DNA of 64,000 nucleotides from NCBI GenBank assembly GCA_964034945.1, contig OZ035961.1, forward strand, positions 89,282,991 through 89,346,990. Reading direction: 5' to 3'. Shown here one piece after another: positions 1 through 12,800 of the stretch. Position 1 is the first letter of the stretch; the number at the start of each line of letters is the position of its first letter. The stretch comes from Chrysopilus asiliformis. Taxonomy: Eukaryota; Arthropoda; Insecta; Diptera; Rhagionidae. The position numbers were made by a program, and so were the translations under genes. The notes beneath the pieces are model-generated. The model was not told the origin of the DNA and did no database searches. It saw only the letters and a program-made list of their open reading frames with translations.

Positions 1-734
1 CTGTTATTGGAACCCTGAAAAGTTTGGTACATTAAACCATTAATTCAATCCATTAACCCGCTCGCTTCCAGTGTCCTCTTCAATGGACATACTCAAATTG
101 TCAAGTGCGAAAAGCTTTAGATTTGGGATATGGTTTTTTGAGTCTTGTTTTTGTGATTCGGAATTTTTTGCTCTCGGAAAAAAACAATTTCTTTTTGCTC
201 TCGGAAAAAAGAAATTTTTTTTGCTAAAAAAAACTAAACATTAATGGGTTTGAATTCGATTCGAAGCCATGTCTCAATGTATTTATAATTTTGCAATAGG
301 AAAATGTTATGATTATCACACATTTTCCGAATTCAGTCACTTTTCCAGCGAAAAAGCCCAATCGATTCATTAGAAATCATTGAACATTATTGTAGTGTAG
401 TGAGTGCACTGAACGCAGGGGATTTTGTCTTCATATGTCGAGGGCTGAAAAAACAAACAGCATTTCCAGCCCCAAAAAATCAAATTCCTTGCGTATATCA
501 TCGGCAAATACTGACCTGGCCAAGTGTCAAATTGTGTTACATTCGGGGAAATCATAGTTAGTGGTGATTAATTTTTTTTCACCAATTCCACCAATCCAAT
601 CGATCTAATCTAATACTTGTGCGTTTTTGCTTTGCCACTTGAATCGCAGTTTATTTTTTTTTTACTGGATTTTGTCCGTGTGTATTTTTTTGGGCTGTTT
701 GTGGTGGAAGTTTTTTTTACTGATATCGCATGAA
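1..734. other. No gene recognised (upstream of, or first intron of, Pka-R2)
   Basis: AT-rich sequence with T and A runs. I see no exon with protein similarity. The missing docking exon of Pka-R2 was looked for here and not found, so it probably lies to the left of the window. A short upstream ORF (ATG at 730, stop at 736-738) overlaps the start codon of the candidate exon at 735. Confidence 0.5.
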
Positions 735-825
735 ATGACCATCTTTAGCAAAAACGTCGTAGATGTCTTATCTAGAGCTCAAATTGACAGTGGCGCTCAT
801 TCGATCGAAGTCAATATACACTCAG
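735..825 (+). CDS. Pka-R2: Candidate alternative first coding exon of Pka-R2
   Basis: An ATG at 735 opens 30 codons plus one base and stops at a good donor (TCAG|GTAATA at 826). The encoded start is MTIFSKNVVDVLSRAQ, unlike the docking domain of type II regulatory subunits. The exon ends in phase 1 with a G. The next shared exon begins with AG, and together they make the Glu of EPVVPRF, so the frame continues into the inhibitor site without a stop. If used, this first exon would give a regulatory subunit with no dimerisation/docking domain, unable to dimerise or bind A-kinase anchors in the usual way. Upstream in-frame sequence is open but has no ATG. The case rests on phase, donor and start only. 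One phase match in three occurs by chance, so this is a hypothesis. Confidence 0.3.
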
Positions 826-1719
826 GTAATAAATATTTTTAACCCAAAAAATGATAACGCAATATTAGAACAAAAAACATTAGAAGAGCAAAAAAAAAAA
901 CTTTGATCTAATGATCCGATTTACTGCCCCTGGTTACCTTTTCTCCTCATTCTTATTTTCGTAATCAATTATTTTAGCGTTGTTCGACATTCACTTTTAA
1001 TCCGAAAATTGATATTCGATTTAATTCGGTATTAACCAAAAATTCTGTGAATTTTTATCGATTTTCTGATGTTATTTCAACAGCGATATAGAATTATTGT
1101 CTCACAAGTACTACATTTAAGTGATTATTATTCGTCTTATGGCAATTTATTACTTCAATTCCCATCGATAAGGCTTGTTTTTTTTTATTATTATTATTTC
1201 TATTTCTTGTCATTATTTTTTTTATTTGTGACTCTTCTTTAACGTTTGACTGTGTCTTGGGATGGAGGTTATTAAAATCTATTTTCGTACACTTAAATTT
1301 CTCGACCTCTGATAAGATTCTATTGCGTGGGAAAATTTCTATGGCGAAAGTATAGTTGTTGTGTTTTTGTTGCCTTTTTCTTCAAGATAGTGGTAAGATA
1401 TTAATAAATTATTTGGCTCGTGTCTGTCTGTTATGTAAGGAAAGAATGACAAAAGTATTGTGTATGCGGAAAAATCACGATTCTCTGGCGAGTAAATATG
1501 AAATTCTGAAATAAATAGAATTCATAGAAATTTTTGTTATTAAAAACAAATAAAAGATTGCGTGCTGATTCATCGGTTTTGGGAATTATGGTGTATTTTT
1601 TTCCTCTTGAAGCTAGAAATTGATTTTTAAGGATATACAATTGAAAACATAAAGTATTTGCAAAACAATATTTATTAAAGCAATTATAGAACACAAAATT
1701 TCGCCCTGGTTTTCATACT

Positions 1720-2490
1720 CTATATGATATATCATGTAGAAGTATATTAGACTTAGTAAACAATTTATAACGCATCGAACCAATCATCGGACACAAAAAT
1801 GAACTACACTAGGGTGTTAGGGATGACAAAAGATTTTCATTTCCGCATGTCCGTCCGTCTGTCCGTCCGTAACTTTCGAAAATATTGAGCTAGAGACCTG
1901 AAATTTTGTATAGTTGCGTCTCTCGTAAATGACTAGGATAAACGGGTTCTTGAACGGACAAAATTGGACCATTCCTTCCCGCCTCCCCCATACAAACGAA
2001 ACAGTTTCTTGCAATTTTCTCGAAAACAGTGACTCATAGTGAAAAATTTATCCAGGTAAATTGTTTTTATAATAGGATTTTACATAACTCAGCCATACAT
2101 CAAAACTTCCCCCTCTCTCATACAAATGGAATATTTGTTACCTGTTTTCTTGAAAACTGTGCTTCGTGTCGAGAAATTTTATCATTTATCAAGATGAAAT
2201 GTGTTTAGAATATGATTTTACATAACTTATCCACACATCAAAATAAGGTTGGCCCACTGCTTCCCGCCTCCCTCATACAAATGGAATACTTTTTTTTATC
2301 TATTTTCTCGAAAACGGTGAGTCGTATTGAAAAATCTATTATAGCAAAATCTGTTTAGAATATGATTTTACATAACCGTTCCATACGTCAAAATCCAGTC
2401 GGACCACTCCTTTCCGGCTCTCCTATAAAAATGAATTTTTTTAAATAAACATTTTGTCTGTCATGTAGACTATTTGACGAATTGTAGCTT
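1720..2490 (+). repeat. Interspersed repeat family B, copy 1
   Basis: It begins with a conserved stretch around CATCGAACCAATCATCGG and a short GTCC/GTCT run (1848-1870). Three to four imperfect units of about 125 bp follow. Each unit holds a run like TTTTCTCGAAAACGGTGA, then GATTTTACATAAC and a CCATACATCAAAAT box. The same blocks recur at 7245-7795 (reverse) and 11060-11430. No protein is encoded; the class is unknown. Confidence 0.7.
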
Positions 2491-2519
2491 TTCTTATGTT
2501 TTATTTCTCTAAGATTTCA

Positions 2520-2965
2520 AAAATTTATGTTTGGTTTTGGTTCCCAAATTTTTAAGATTTTGCCCTGGTTTTTGTTTCTACACAAGGCTGGTTTTTGCGT
2601 TTTCAGATTCTATTAGAGAATTTTTTTTGGTATTTAATCAACACAAAAAAACATTAGATTCTAAATCTGGTTGAAAATAGAAAACAACAAGAATTTTTCT
2701 ATCCTAAAAATCCAAATTTGAACCCGAATCGGACTACTAAAACAATTTTCGGTTTTTGATTTCGTAGCCGCATTTGTTTTAAAAACTGGTTAAGTTTTGA
2801 TTCGGTTCGGCCATCTTTTTTCTAAATTTGGTTCGGTTTTGGTTCACTTCGGCCATCTTTTTTTGACAGTGGTGGATAGGTTTATGGTTTGGTTTTGGTT
2901 CACTCAAATTTGTCAATGGTTTTGTTTTCTTTGGATCGGTTCAAAAACCGAACAAAAAAGAGTTT
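2520..2965 (+). repeat. Diverged interspersed repeat (family F), copy 1
   Basis: A stretch rich in GGTTCGG/TTTTGGTT words. It shares ordered blocks with 59040-59800, including a box around ATTTGTTTTAAAAACTGGT and the following GGTTCGGCCA segment. The copies are old and heavily diverged. Short reading frames here are not protein-like. Confidence 0.55.
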
Positions 2966-3016
2966 TTAATAACCACTATAAACTTCGAAAACACGAAAAA
3001 AAATCAAACCAACTTA

Positions 3017-3170
3017 CCCGGCCTTTACACGCGACTGTAAAGTCTGTCAGTAGCACAGACTTCAAATGTCAAATTACTGACAACAAATTAAAATACATTT
3101 AGCGAACTGGCAGTCAGTGCATTTACACGAGTCTGTGTCAGCGACTGTGTCAGCTCTACAGACGCGTGGG
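3017..3170 (+). mobile_element. PIF/Harbinger-like MITE, right end damaged
   Basis: It starts CCCGGCCTTTACACGCG after a TTA at 3014-3016 and ends before TTA at 3171-3173, giving a 3-bp target duplication. It is nearly identical to the intact copy at 33437-33599, but about 8 bp of the right inverted repeat (TAAAGGCC) are missing. Confidence 0.75.
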
Positions 3171-3665
3171 TTAAAATCTTGCAAAAAACAAACATTTGTG
3201 TGGTGACATTTTTATTTTTTGACTTTTATAATAAGGTGGTCTAACACAAAAAATTGGTTACAAAAATTGCACCCACACGGAACTGTTGTGAACTCCTTGG
3301 CCCGGATATGATTTTTTCCGAAAGGTGATGGAATCCCTCAAACTTCGTTTCGATTCGTAATAGAAAGTGTAAAAACCTTAAAAACGCTTTAATTAGAGAA
3401 ACAAAAATGATTTCCCGATCAGAAAAATTTGATATTCTACTTGTGTTTGATCGCAACAGGTAGCCACAATAATTAAACTCGTGTAACTTTCATACTGCTT
3501 ATCCAAATTCAAATTCAAACTACGAAAAATTGTCAAATCTCGTTAAGATTATTATTTATATTAACAGAACAAAATCGAATCAATTGATTTTAATACCAAA
3601 CGTGTCTGAAATATCTAAAAATCCATATCTAATTTTAATATTTTTTTTTCTTGTTTATTTTCCAG

Positions 3666-3850
3666 AGCCAGTTGTTCCACGTTTCGTTGGACGTCGCAAA
3701 TCAGTATTCGCTGAGGCTTACGATCCAGAAAATGATCCCGACGAGGATGAAGGTGCTACAGCCATATTCCCAAAAACAGATGAGCAACGTACCCGTCTCA
3801 TTGAATCAGTCAGAAATATTTTACTATTTAGATCACTCGATAAGGAACAG
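3666..3850 (+). CDS. Pka-R2: Pka-R2 exon: linker and inhibitor site
   Basis: The acceptor is TTTTCCAG at 3658-3665 and the donor is CAG|GTAAAT at 3851. The exon starts with the last two bases of a Glu codon and ends in phase 0. It encodes the end of the linker, the inhibitor site [10 protein letters not shown] (Arg-Arg at -3/-2, Ser at P0), an acidic patch ([11 protein letters not shown]) and the start of the helix leading into domain A ([19 protein letters not shown]). The Ser at P0 can be phosphorylated by the bound kinase, the mark of type II subunits. Confidence 0.95.
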
Positions 3851-6800
3851 GTAAATATAATTGAAGAAAATCTAATAAAATGCTACAAAAAAGAATATTA
3901 GAAAAGCAACAATTGGCACTTCTGTATACCTTCGCTCGACTGTAAATAAAAAATCCGTAGGCGAAGGATACAATTGGTCCTTTTTGTATTCATCCCGAGT
4001 CACCTTAAAAATGGGTGGATTTTTTAAGTTGACTCGGGCAGAAGAAGAAAAAATCTCTTCATTCTTTATTCATTATAGAAATCAAAATTAACCCATAGCC
4101 ACCGACATCCATCAATAAAAAAATATTATGTGAACAGCACATGACTTTCTTATACAAAATCTACATTTCTGCACAATTTATACTATAACCCGACGAATAA
4201 TATATTTTTATACCCGTGTGGTAAAACCAAAGGGTATATTAGATTTGCCTTACCGTTTGTAACGCCAAGATCCCGTCATCGCACAAAAAAATGAATTACA
4301 CGAGTGTGTTTAGAATGATAAAAAAAATTAATTTCTGCATGTCGTCCGTCTGTCTGTCCGTCTGTCTGTCCGTCTGTCCGTCTGTCTGTCCGTCTGTCTG
4401 TCCGTCTGTCTGTCCGTCTGTCTGTCCGTCTGTCTGTCCGTCTGTCTGTCCGTCTGTCTGTCCGTCTGTCTGTCCGTCTGTCTGTCTGTCCGTCTGTCTG
4501 TCTGTCTGTGGCGCAGATTGCGGGCGCATGGATTGAGCCGCATTTTACGAAAAACGGATCTGCGCAAAATTTCAAGTCTCTAGCTCAATCCGTGCGCCCG
4601 CAATCCGCGCCACAGACAGACAGACAGACGGACAGACGGACAGACAGACAGACGGACAGACGAACGGACATGCAGAAATTAATTATTTTTATCATTCTAA
4701 ACACACTGGTGTAATTCATTTTTATGTGTGATGACGGGATCTTGGCGTTACAAACGGTAAGGCAAAGTTAATATACCCTTTGGTTTCACCATACGGGTAT
4801 AAAAATCGACATAAAAAATCTAACAAAAACAATGCAAACTAATTTCTAAATGAAGATCTGATCCCCAAAATTAATTTATTTGACCCAGTTTCATGAAATA
4901 ATAGTGTAAAAGCTTTTAATGGGATTTTCAACAGTATCAAAGTTTTAGCCCACATTTTTGCCGTTTTACAAAATGTTTGTCAATTTGATAATTCATTTTA
5001 TCAATTTAATAACACCGAACTTTCAATCTGATAAAAAAAATTATCAAATTGACACTAGGATTTTGTTAATTTTTGCCAAATAAAACATTTTTCAAATTTA
5101 AAAAAACAATTTGGTTAAACTGAGTTGGTTAATCTGATAAAGAAATTGTTCATTTAATTTTTTGTCGTCAGATTGATAAAAATATTTAACATAGTGATAA
5201 AATTTTGGTGACTTGATAAAAACAAATTTATTAAAATTTAACAAAATAATTTTTATCAATCTGATAAAATTTTTTCCTGGGTCCCACTCCAGGGGCGGCA
5301 TTCCGCGAGCGTGCAGTGCGAGTGCAAACGAAAATCCCAATCTTTATTCAATGGGGATTTTCGTTTACATTCGCTCTGCACATTCGCGGAATGTCGGTCC
5401 AGGGCCAAACATCCCTGTAAAATTTCATAGCTCTAGCTCAAGTAGTTTTTGAAAAAATTTGTACACAGACTGACAGACAGGAAGACATTTTTGTAATAAT
5501 GCTCCAATCGACTTAGAAATTTTCGGGAAATATTTTTTAGACAAAATTAAGAGGTCGACATTTTTTATCAAAACAATACTTTATTGTACTTCGTGTAAGA
5601 AAATAAAAATAAAAATTCTCCAATATTTGTTCTTCCATCGATATCTGGAAAAGAGATATGAAAATAATATCGAAGGCTTTTCCCTTGTTTTTCCCAATAG
5701 AGTTCTTTCTTCGAATTGCTATCACATTTTTCTGTACTCGTTCTCCAAGGTACTTACAAATTTATCGAATTTCGCCATTTCAATGTCAATTAGTTGCGCG
5801 CAGCGAAAATAAATTTATTGACGATGGTTGGTTTCGTTATTGCACAATTCAATAAATTGAAACATAAAATAATAATGGTAATAAATAGAAAAGAAAAAAA
5901 TTACTGAAAGCTTAATAAATATTGGTGGGCGCTGGGGGAAAAAATCAATTTCCGTCTTCAAGTTGTGCTACGATAAGAAAATTTTTCCTTTGATGGGAAT
6001 TTGATAAAAACAAACCGTCATCGTCCGTCTTATTTTTTTGTCTTTTTATTGTTAAGACATAATACTAAAATATAATAGAAATATAGTTTTATCCTATTTT
6101 ATTGTATTTCCTTTCAGATGAATCAAGTGCTGGACGCTATGTTTGAGAAAATAGTAGAACCCAACGATTACATCATTCGGCAAGGGGATGACGGAGATAA
6201 TTTCTATGTTATTGAATCGTAAGTTGATTTCAAGTAAAATTTGAAAGATTTCAATAAAAAATAAATAAACTTATCAGTGTCTCAAATAACCGTTGTAAAA
6301 TACTAAAATAAAATTTATGGGACTGTAAGATTTGCCGATTTGAAAGTTTTTGCTTCAAAAAATGCTGGTAAAGTTTACGATAACTACGGGATTGCCATCA
6401 TAAAAAGAGTTTGAAACCAGAAATATTACGAATTGTAGCTCTTTTTTATCTTGAGTGGATTTTTCACTTGGAAAATTAATTTTTACATGCACAAAAAAAA
6501 CTTTCGAGTAGCGGAAAATTCTGTGGTCAGTTTAAAACGTCTGCAAAAAGCTGTGCAAAAAACAACTGCACTTCAAAATTTCCCAGTGAAAATCTATTTT
6601 TCACATTCCAAATTAAATTTATTCACAATCAGGGTATTCACAGTCCTCTTTTAAATTGCGAGTAATTTTACCGCTCGGTAATTCAGTCAAATTTAACAGA
6701 TTTTTACCGAGACGGTAACTTGGTTCATGTAAAAATGAATTACCGGATTCGGTAATTGTAGACATGCCTTGAGTCGTGTTTTCCGGCCCGGTTATTCGGT

Positions 6801-9800
6801 ATCAAGAATCAACCGCGAGTGGCGCTAGTAATGTTTTTAGTTATCAAATTTTCTCGCTGGTTTTTTGTTAATCTCATCGGATTGCAAATTTTTTAAATTT
6901 TGATAGCCGTTGCCACAATAGAAATTCAAAAGAATACATCAAACATGGATTTAAAGGTATGTGACAATGAAATTCGCTTTGTCACGTATCCAATAAAAGC
7001 GCTGTTCTCAAATCTGTGCTATGGGATGTTCACAGCAGAATATTTTCAGTCTTTTAATATTACTGAAAACACCGAATACCCAAAATTAAAAGAGGACTGT
7101 GAATACCCTGAATGCCTTTTTTGTGGATATGGTTTTCCCGACCAAAGGAATTATGTTTTAACTTTGATAGTCTTTTATCAACCTAGGAAGGTATTTATAC
7201 TGAAGCAAAGGTGAAGGGCGGAGCGCACACCTGTGTTGACCACCTGAACCACATTTTTTCATTCTAAACAGATTTTTTCTTTATAAATTTTTTAATACAA
7301 ATCATCGTTTTCTAGAAAATAGAAGATAAAAAATATTCAATTTGTATCGGGGAGAGGGGAAGGAGTGGTCCAACCGGATTTTGATGTATAGAACGGTTAT
7401 GTAAAATCCTATTCTAAACACATTTTGCCGTAATAAACTTTTCAATATGACTTACCATTTTCGAGAAAATTGCAAAAAACTTTTTCGTTTGTATGGCGGA
7501 GGGGAGGAAGAGGAATGGTCCAATTTTGCCCATTGAAGAACTTAGCCTTTCCATATTTAAAGTCTCTAGCTCAATCTTTTCCAAAATTATGGAGTTTACA
7601 AACGGACAGACAGACAGACAGACGGACTGACAGATAGATAGACAGACAGACAAACAAACAGACAGACAGACGGAGAGATAGACAGTCGGACGGACATACG
7701 ATGCGCTATAAGCGTTATTGGTTCGATGCGTTATAAACAGTATACTAAATCTAATATACTTCTATATGATACATCATAGAGATATAATTATCTATAAAAT
7801 ATAATTAAAAAAAATGATTTTGAGTCTTATATCCTTGGAGATTCCATCTTTAGACAAGAATGGCTGCCGATGAAAAACAAATTCCTGTGTTTGAGTAATA
7901 AATAATATAAATGCGACCTTGGAAAATATTTCATCCCGTTCCGCTTCTACCCATACCAAACAGTAATACTTCGATTTTCATTTATTTGCTCATATACTAG
8001 TATATCATTGGGCTTAATTTATTTATTTATCCCTAATGGAGTCATTTGACATAGGAATTCTGTACACATGACTCAATTTCAGCAATACTCGTATATGACT
8101 TGATAAAGCTTTTGCTTGTTTAGCTTGATTTATCGCTGAAGCAGCGAAAAATTTCCCTCTCACACTTGGCTAAGACCCATCTGCTTTAGGGTCTTCTTTA
8201 CTTCATTTTTTTTTCTCCATTTTCCCTATCAATATATGCTTTTTTTCGTCCCGATAACAAATTCTTTCGCATTTAATCCTGAATTCTGGTTGGTAGACGC
8301 GAAAGGAGGATTCCGAGGTTTGCCGTATGTTTGCCTGGGAGCTTAAAACTGGGAGATTATCGTGGATTAATAAATTTCAATTAGGTAATTGAAAAGGAGC
8401 CTGAAATACAAAGGCGTCTCTGTCAACGACAGACGAGGATGAAGGTGGGATTCGTTTGGTGGAAACTGATATACGCAGTTTATGTGAAAGACAAAGTCTC
8501 TTAATCGTTGCACAAAATTAAAAGTATTTTTCTCTTCAATTTTGTAAGGATTTCTTAAGTAAATTACTTTTTTTTTTGTTTGATCAGACGGTACGATGGC
8601 AAATAGCATCATAGGCTTATCCTTTACCAACTTGTGCGCTAACAATTAGAATAATCTTCATTTTGTGAGGTTTTTTTTGTTCAAAGTGTAATTAAATTTG
8701 TGAAAAAAATTATGTGAAAAAATTGCTTTCAAAATGTGTGAATTTATTTAGAGCTTATGCATTGTGATTATTAACGCGTAGTTATTATACCCGTATGGTG
8801 AAACCAAAGGGTATATTAACTTTGCTTTACCGTTTGTAACGCCAAGATCCCGTCATCACACACAAAAATGAATTACACCAGTGTGTTTAGAATGATAAAA
8901 AAAATTGAATTTTGCATGTCCGTCCGTCTGTCTGTCTGTCCGTCCGTCTGTCTGTCCGTCCGTCTGTCTGTCCGTCCGTCTGTCTGTGGCGCGGATTGCG
9001 GGCGCACGGATTGAGCTAGAGACTTGAAATTTTGCGCAGATTCGTTTTTCGTAAAATGCGAGGCTAAGTTCGTTAATGGGCAAAAATGGACCATTAGGGG
9101 GGGTACCCCCCATACGAACGAAAACGTTTTTTGTGAATATCTCAAAAACGGTACATGTTATCAAAAAAGTTCAAGAACAAAAGTTATTTAGAATATTATT
9201 CTACATAAAACTCCCATACATCAAAATCCGATTGGAACAAGTTTTAAAAAAATCTTATTGGAAAATTTGAATTCAAATGAAATTTTGATACGCCGTTCAA
9301 TTAAATCACCATACGGGTTTTCAATAATTGCCAGATTGGCAATTATAGCTTTTGTTATGTTTTTTTGTTAAAATTCATACCGAGGAAGATTTATTATAAT
9401 AAACGCCATAGCCATGTTCAAACTGAAAACCTAGTTTCAGGCGTTTGAAAAACTTGGATTTTATTTTACTGAAACGACTGAAATTAGACAATTTAAGTCA
9501 AGAAAGTTGAATGGGGATCTCAAAAGTGAAAACTCAACTTCTAAATCCGCTTCTAGCTTTTGTACGAAAACCGCCAGGGTTGTCTGCCCCAAAAACCAAT
9601 GTTTGTAAGTTTATTTTTGTTTTAGCCACATTTAGAAAGATCCCAACTTAAACTCCAAAAACAAAAATACTTTTTTGCGCATTTTTTTTTATTAAAATAC
9701 TCAAAAAAAATCATACACATCCTACATTATATTCGCTTTTGGTACATGTCAGTAAAAAAGTTGGTTTCGAGAAAAGAAAACATTCTTCTAATTACTACTT

Positions 9801-12800
9801 AGATGCTATACCCGTAGAAACTTCGTGCGTAAATACTGACCAATAAACCCAAAGTTTCCAATTCGGAAATGTTTATTGATTTCAATAATTTTTAAATTTC
9901 CAGCAGATTTCAAAGTTTGCTGCAAACTGGTCCAAATGTATTGAAGATTGGTGATAACCATGTTGGAATATTGTTGAAAATTTAATTTGTGCTGTTATGT
10001 CCATTTGACAAAACATTTAATTCCTTATTCCAAAAATTGTGTATTCAGTATAAATGCTCTACATATTAGGTTATTTTTCGATTCTCCTTTTCATTGCCTA
10101 CTTTTAGGCATTTCATGAATTAAATTTTGGTCAGAAATTGAAATCATTAAGGGTATTCATACAATGACATAAAATTATCGATTGTGTATTTTTACGCGGA
10201 GTGTTTCTTGAACGCATCTTTCAAAAAATCCATGTAAATCGATCAGTTATTCGGCTGCCTTCGTTAAGCAGCCACAAAATTAGAAGTTAAAGGTGCCAAG
10301 AATCAATGAAAAATTAAAATTAATTAAAATATAGCAACAAAGGGTACAAAAGAAATTCGTATTGTTGTAGCTGAATTTCACAATATCTCGCCATCTCCGT
10401 ATTTGACGTTTGTTTACATACCAAAATCGTCGCGTAAACTTACGAGGGTTATGTAAACTTGTGGGGGTCGCCTAAAAGATTTTTCATACAAATTTTGACA
10501 ATTAATTCACGAGTTGGTAAATTTACGGGTTGGAGACATTTCTACGATTGCATGAATCCCCTATTAAAGTGAAAAAACTTTCAGGAGAATACCGGCAAGA
10601 AGAAAAGAAGAGGGGTACTTTAGGGAGAGTGGGGGAATTAGAGCACAGCCTTAAACACTACTATTGCAGGCAGTCTGAAAATTCTATCCCCTTTTTGGGC
10701 ATCCGAAAATTAAAATCTTTTTTTTTTCCAATGTTCGAAATTTTGAGAACTTTTTCCACGGAACCTCTCTTTGGAACCCGCCAAAAACCTACCTACCCCG
10801 AGATGTTGCATCAGGTCAAATTTTGCAAGGTATCTCTCTATAACTAAAGAAAAACAATCGACCAAAAGAATTTTTTCTAATTGCAGGAAAAAAATCGTGC
10901 ATGAAAGGGTTAAGAAAAAATAAAAATGATTTTTTATTGCATTTAGTATTTCTCAAAACATAAAACAGGCAAATAAGACAATGAATGATTTTTACCAGGA
11001 ATGTTTTGTTTATTTACATAAAATACATTATGCTAATTTTGGACATAATTTAGATTTATTTACCATTTGTAACGCATTCGACCACTAAAATGAGCTACAC
11101 CAGGGAGTTTCTAGTAAACAGCAAGGCTAAGTTCTTGTACGGGCAAAATCGGGGAATTCATTCTCCCATCCCCTACATAAACGAAACAGCTTTTTCTTAT
11201 TTTCTAGAAAACTGTACATCATATCGAAAATTTTTAAAGACGAAATGTGTTTAGAACATGATTTTCATTAACCATTCCATACATCAAAATCCAATCGGAC
11301 CACTCCTTCGTCCCTTTCCCACACAAATGATTTAAAAAAAAAATTGTCTGCCCTCCTCACATAGAGTATTTAACGATTGGTTCCGGGCCAATTGTAGCTT
11401 TTCTCAGGTTTTTTTTCGTATAGAGTTCAGTCCGCGACCGCCTCTCCCATTCAAACTGTTACGTATTTTATGGGCAATTCCTTTCCAGTTCTGACTTAAT
11501 TTTTATAAAATACTTTTACCGTTGAAATTCGGTTTTTTTTAATTTTTTTTTATATTTTTTATTTTTAGCGGTAATTACAAAGCATTTGTCAATGACAACC
11601 ACATCCACACCTACGACAATAGCGGGAGCTTTGGTGAACTGGCCTTGCTTTACAATATGCCACGGTAATTATTTTAATTAACCGATAATTTGCGAATGAA
11701 AAGAGTTTTTTTTCAAATTTCCCTAATTTCTTGCCTTTTTAATTGAATAGTGCGGCAACCATACAAGCGGCCAGCGACGGTAAACTATGGGCAATGGACC
11801 GTCAAACGTTTCGACGTATTCTACTCAAGTCAGCGTTCAAAAAGAGAAAAATGTACGAGTCACTGCTGGACAGTGTTCCCATGCTAAAAGCATTACAGGT
11901 GAGTCAATAAAATTTACATGAATTGCACATTTCCAATCGTTTGTCGCGTATTATTTTCCGTCATTAAAATTGTCCTTTAATGGTAGGAGTATTTTTTTAA
12001 ATTATCATTTTTTGCGTTTTTAGCTAATCAAAAAAAAAAATAATACTAGCAATGTTTGAGTTGTGGTTTATCTGCAACCGCAACGTCATGTCGCGCCGCC
12101 AACTAAAACATTTCAAGGTTGGAAAAACCTTCGTGGAAACTTTCATTTTTCATATAACACACATACACACATTTGATTGATTTTACTTGGGCATGCCGGC
12201 AGTCATATAATTTCCTTTTTTTCTATTTTTAGAGCTACGAACGTATGAATTTGGCTGACGCACTTATATCAAAGTCCTATGGCAAAGGTGAAAGGATAAT
12301 CAAGCAAGGTGAGTGCTTCAGACCTACGATAACCCATCATCGTTTTTAACAAATAATAATACACATCAGTAGACGACACCTGAAATTTGTTTATGAATAT
12401 GTAAAATAAATTTACAGCAATGAACAATCCGACACTGTCATACGGAATTTATAATTAAGCAATCAATCAGTCTGTTTGTCTGACGTATCGTAGATGGCGG
12501 AGCTCGGATGGGTGTAATGGTGCATTGAATTTTCATCCCGAATGTAATTTTTGCATTATTGTGTCGGCCGTCACAACAAAGCGAATGTAATATTAGAACT
12601 CATAATTATTGAGCAGAGAATTTACGTTCATTAAATTTAATTGATGTTTATTAAATCGACCAGGTGGATTCACTGCACTGTTAGCTTTAATGAATTTTGA
12701 CAGTGTGATTTTAAGCGTATTATTTAACATGAAATCGACCAAATGACTGTTTTATATCGTCAATTAATTTGTTACTTTCGGATAGAACCTTTTTTCGTGT

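Noticed and set aside
627..734. Upstream extension of the candidate first exon (hydrophobic stretch)
   Set aside because: The frame is open but starts with TTG, not ATG. The first in-frame ATG is at 735.
4276..4714. Overlapping frames rich in Thr-Asp-Arg-Gln or Val-Cys-Pro-Ser on both strands
   Set aside because: They are products of the (TCCGTCTG)n microsatellite in family A. The same happens at 8856-9164, 23037-23348 and 54875-55147.
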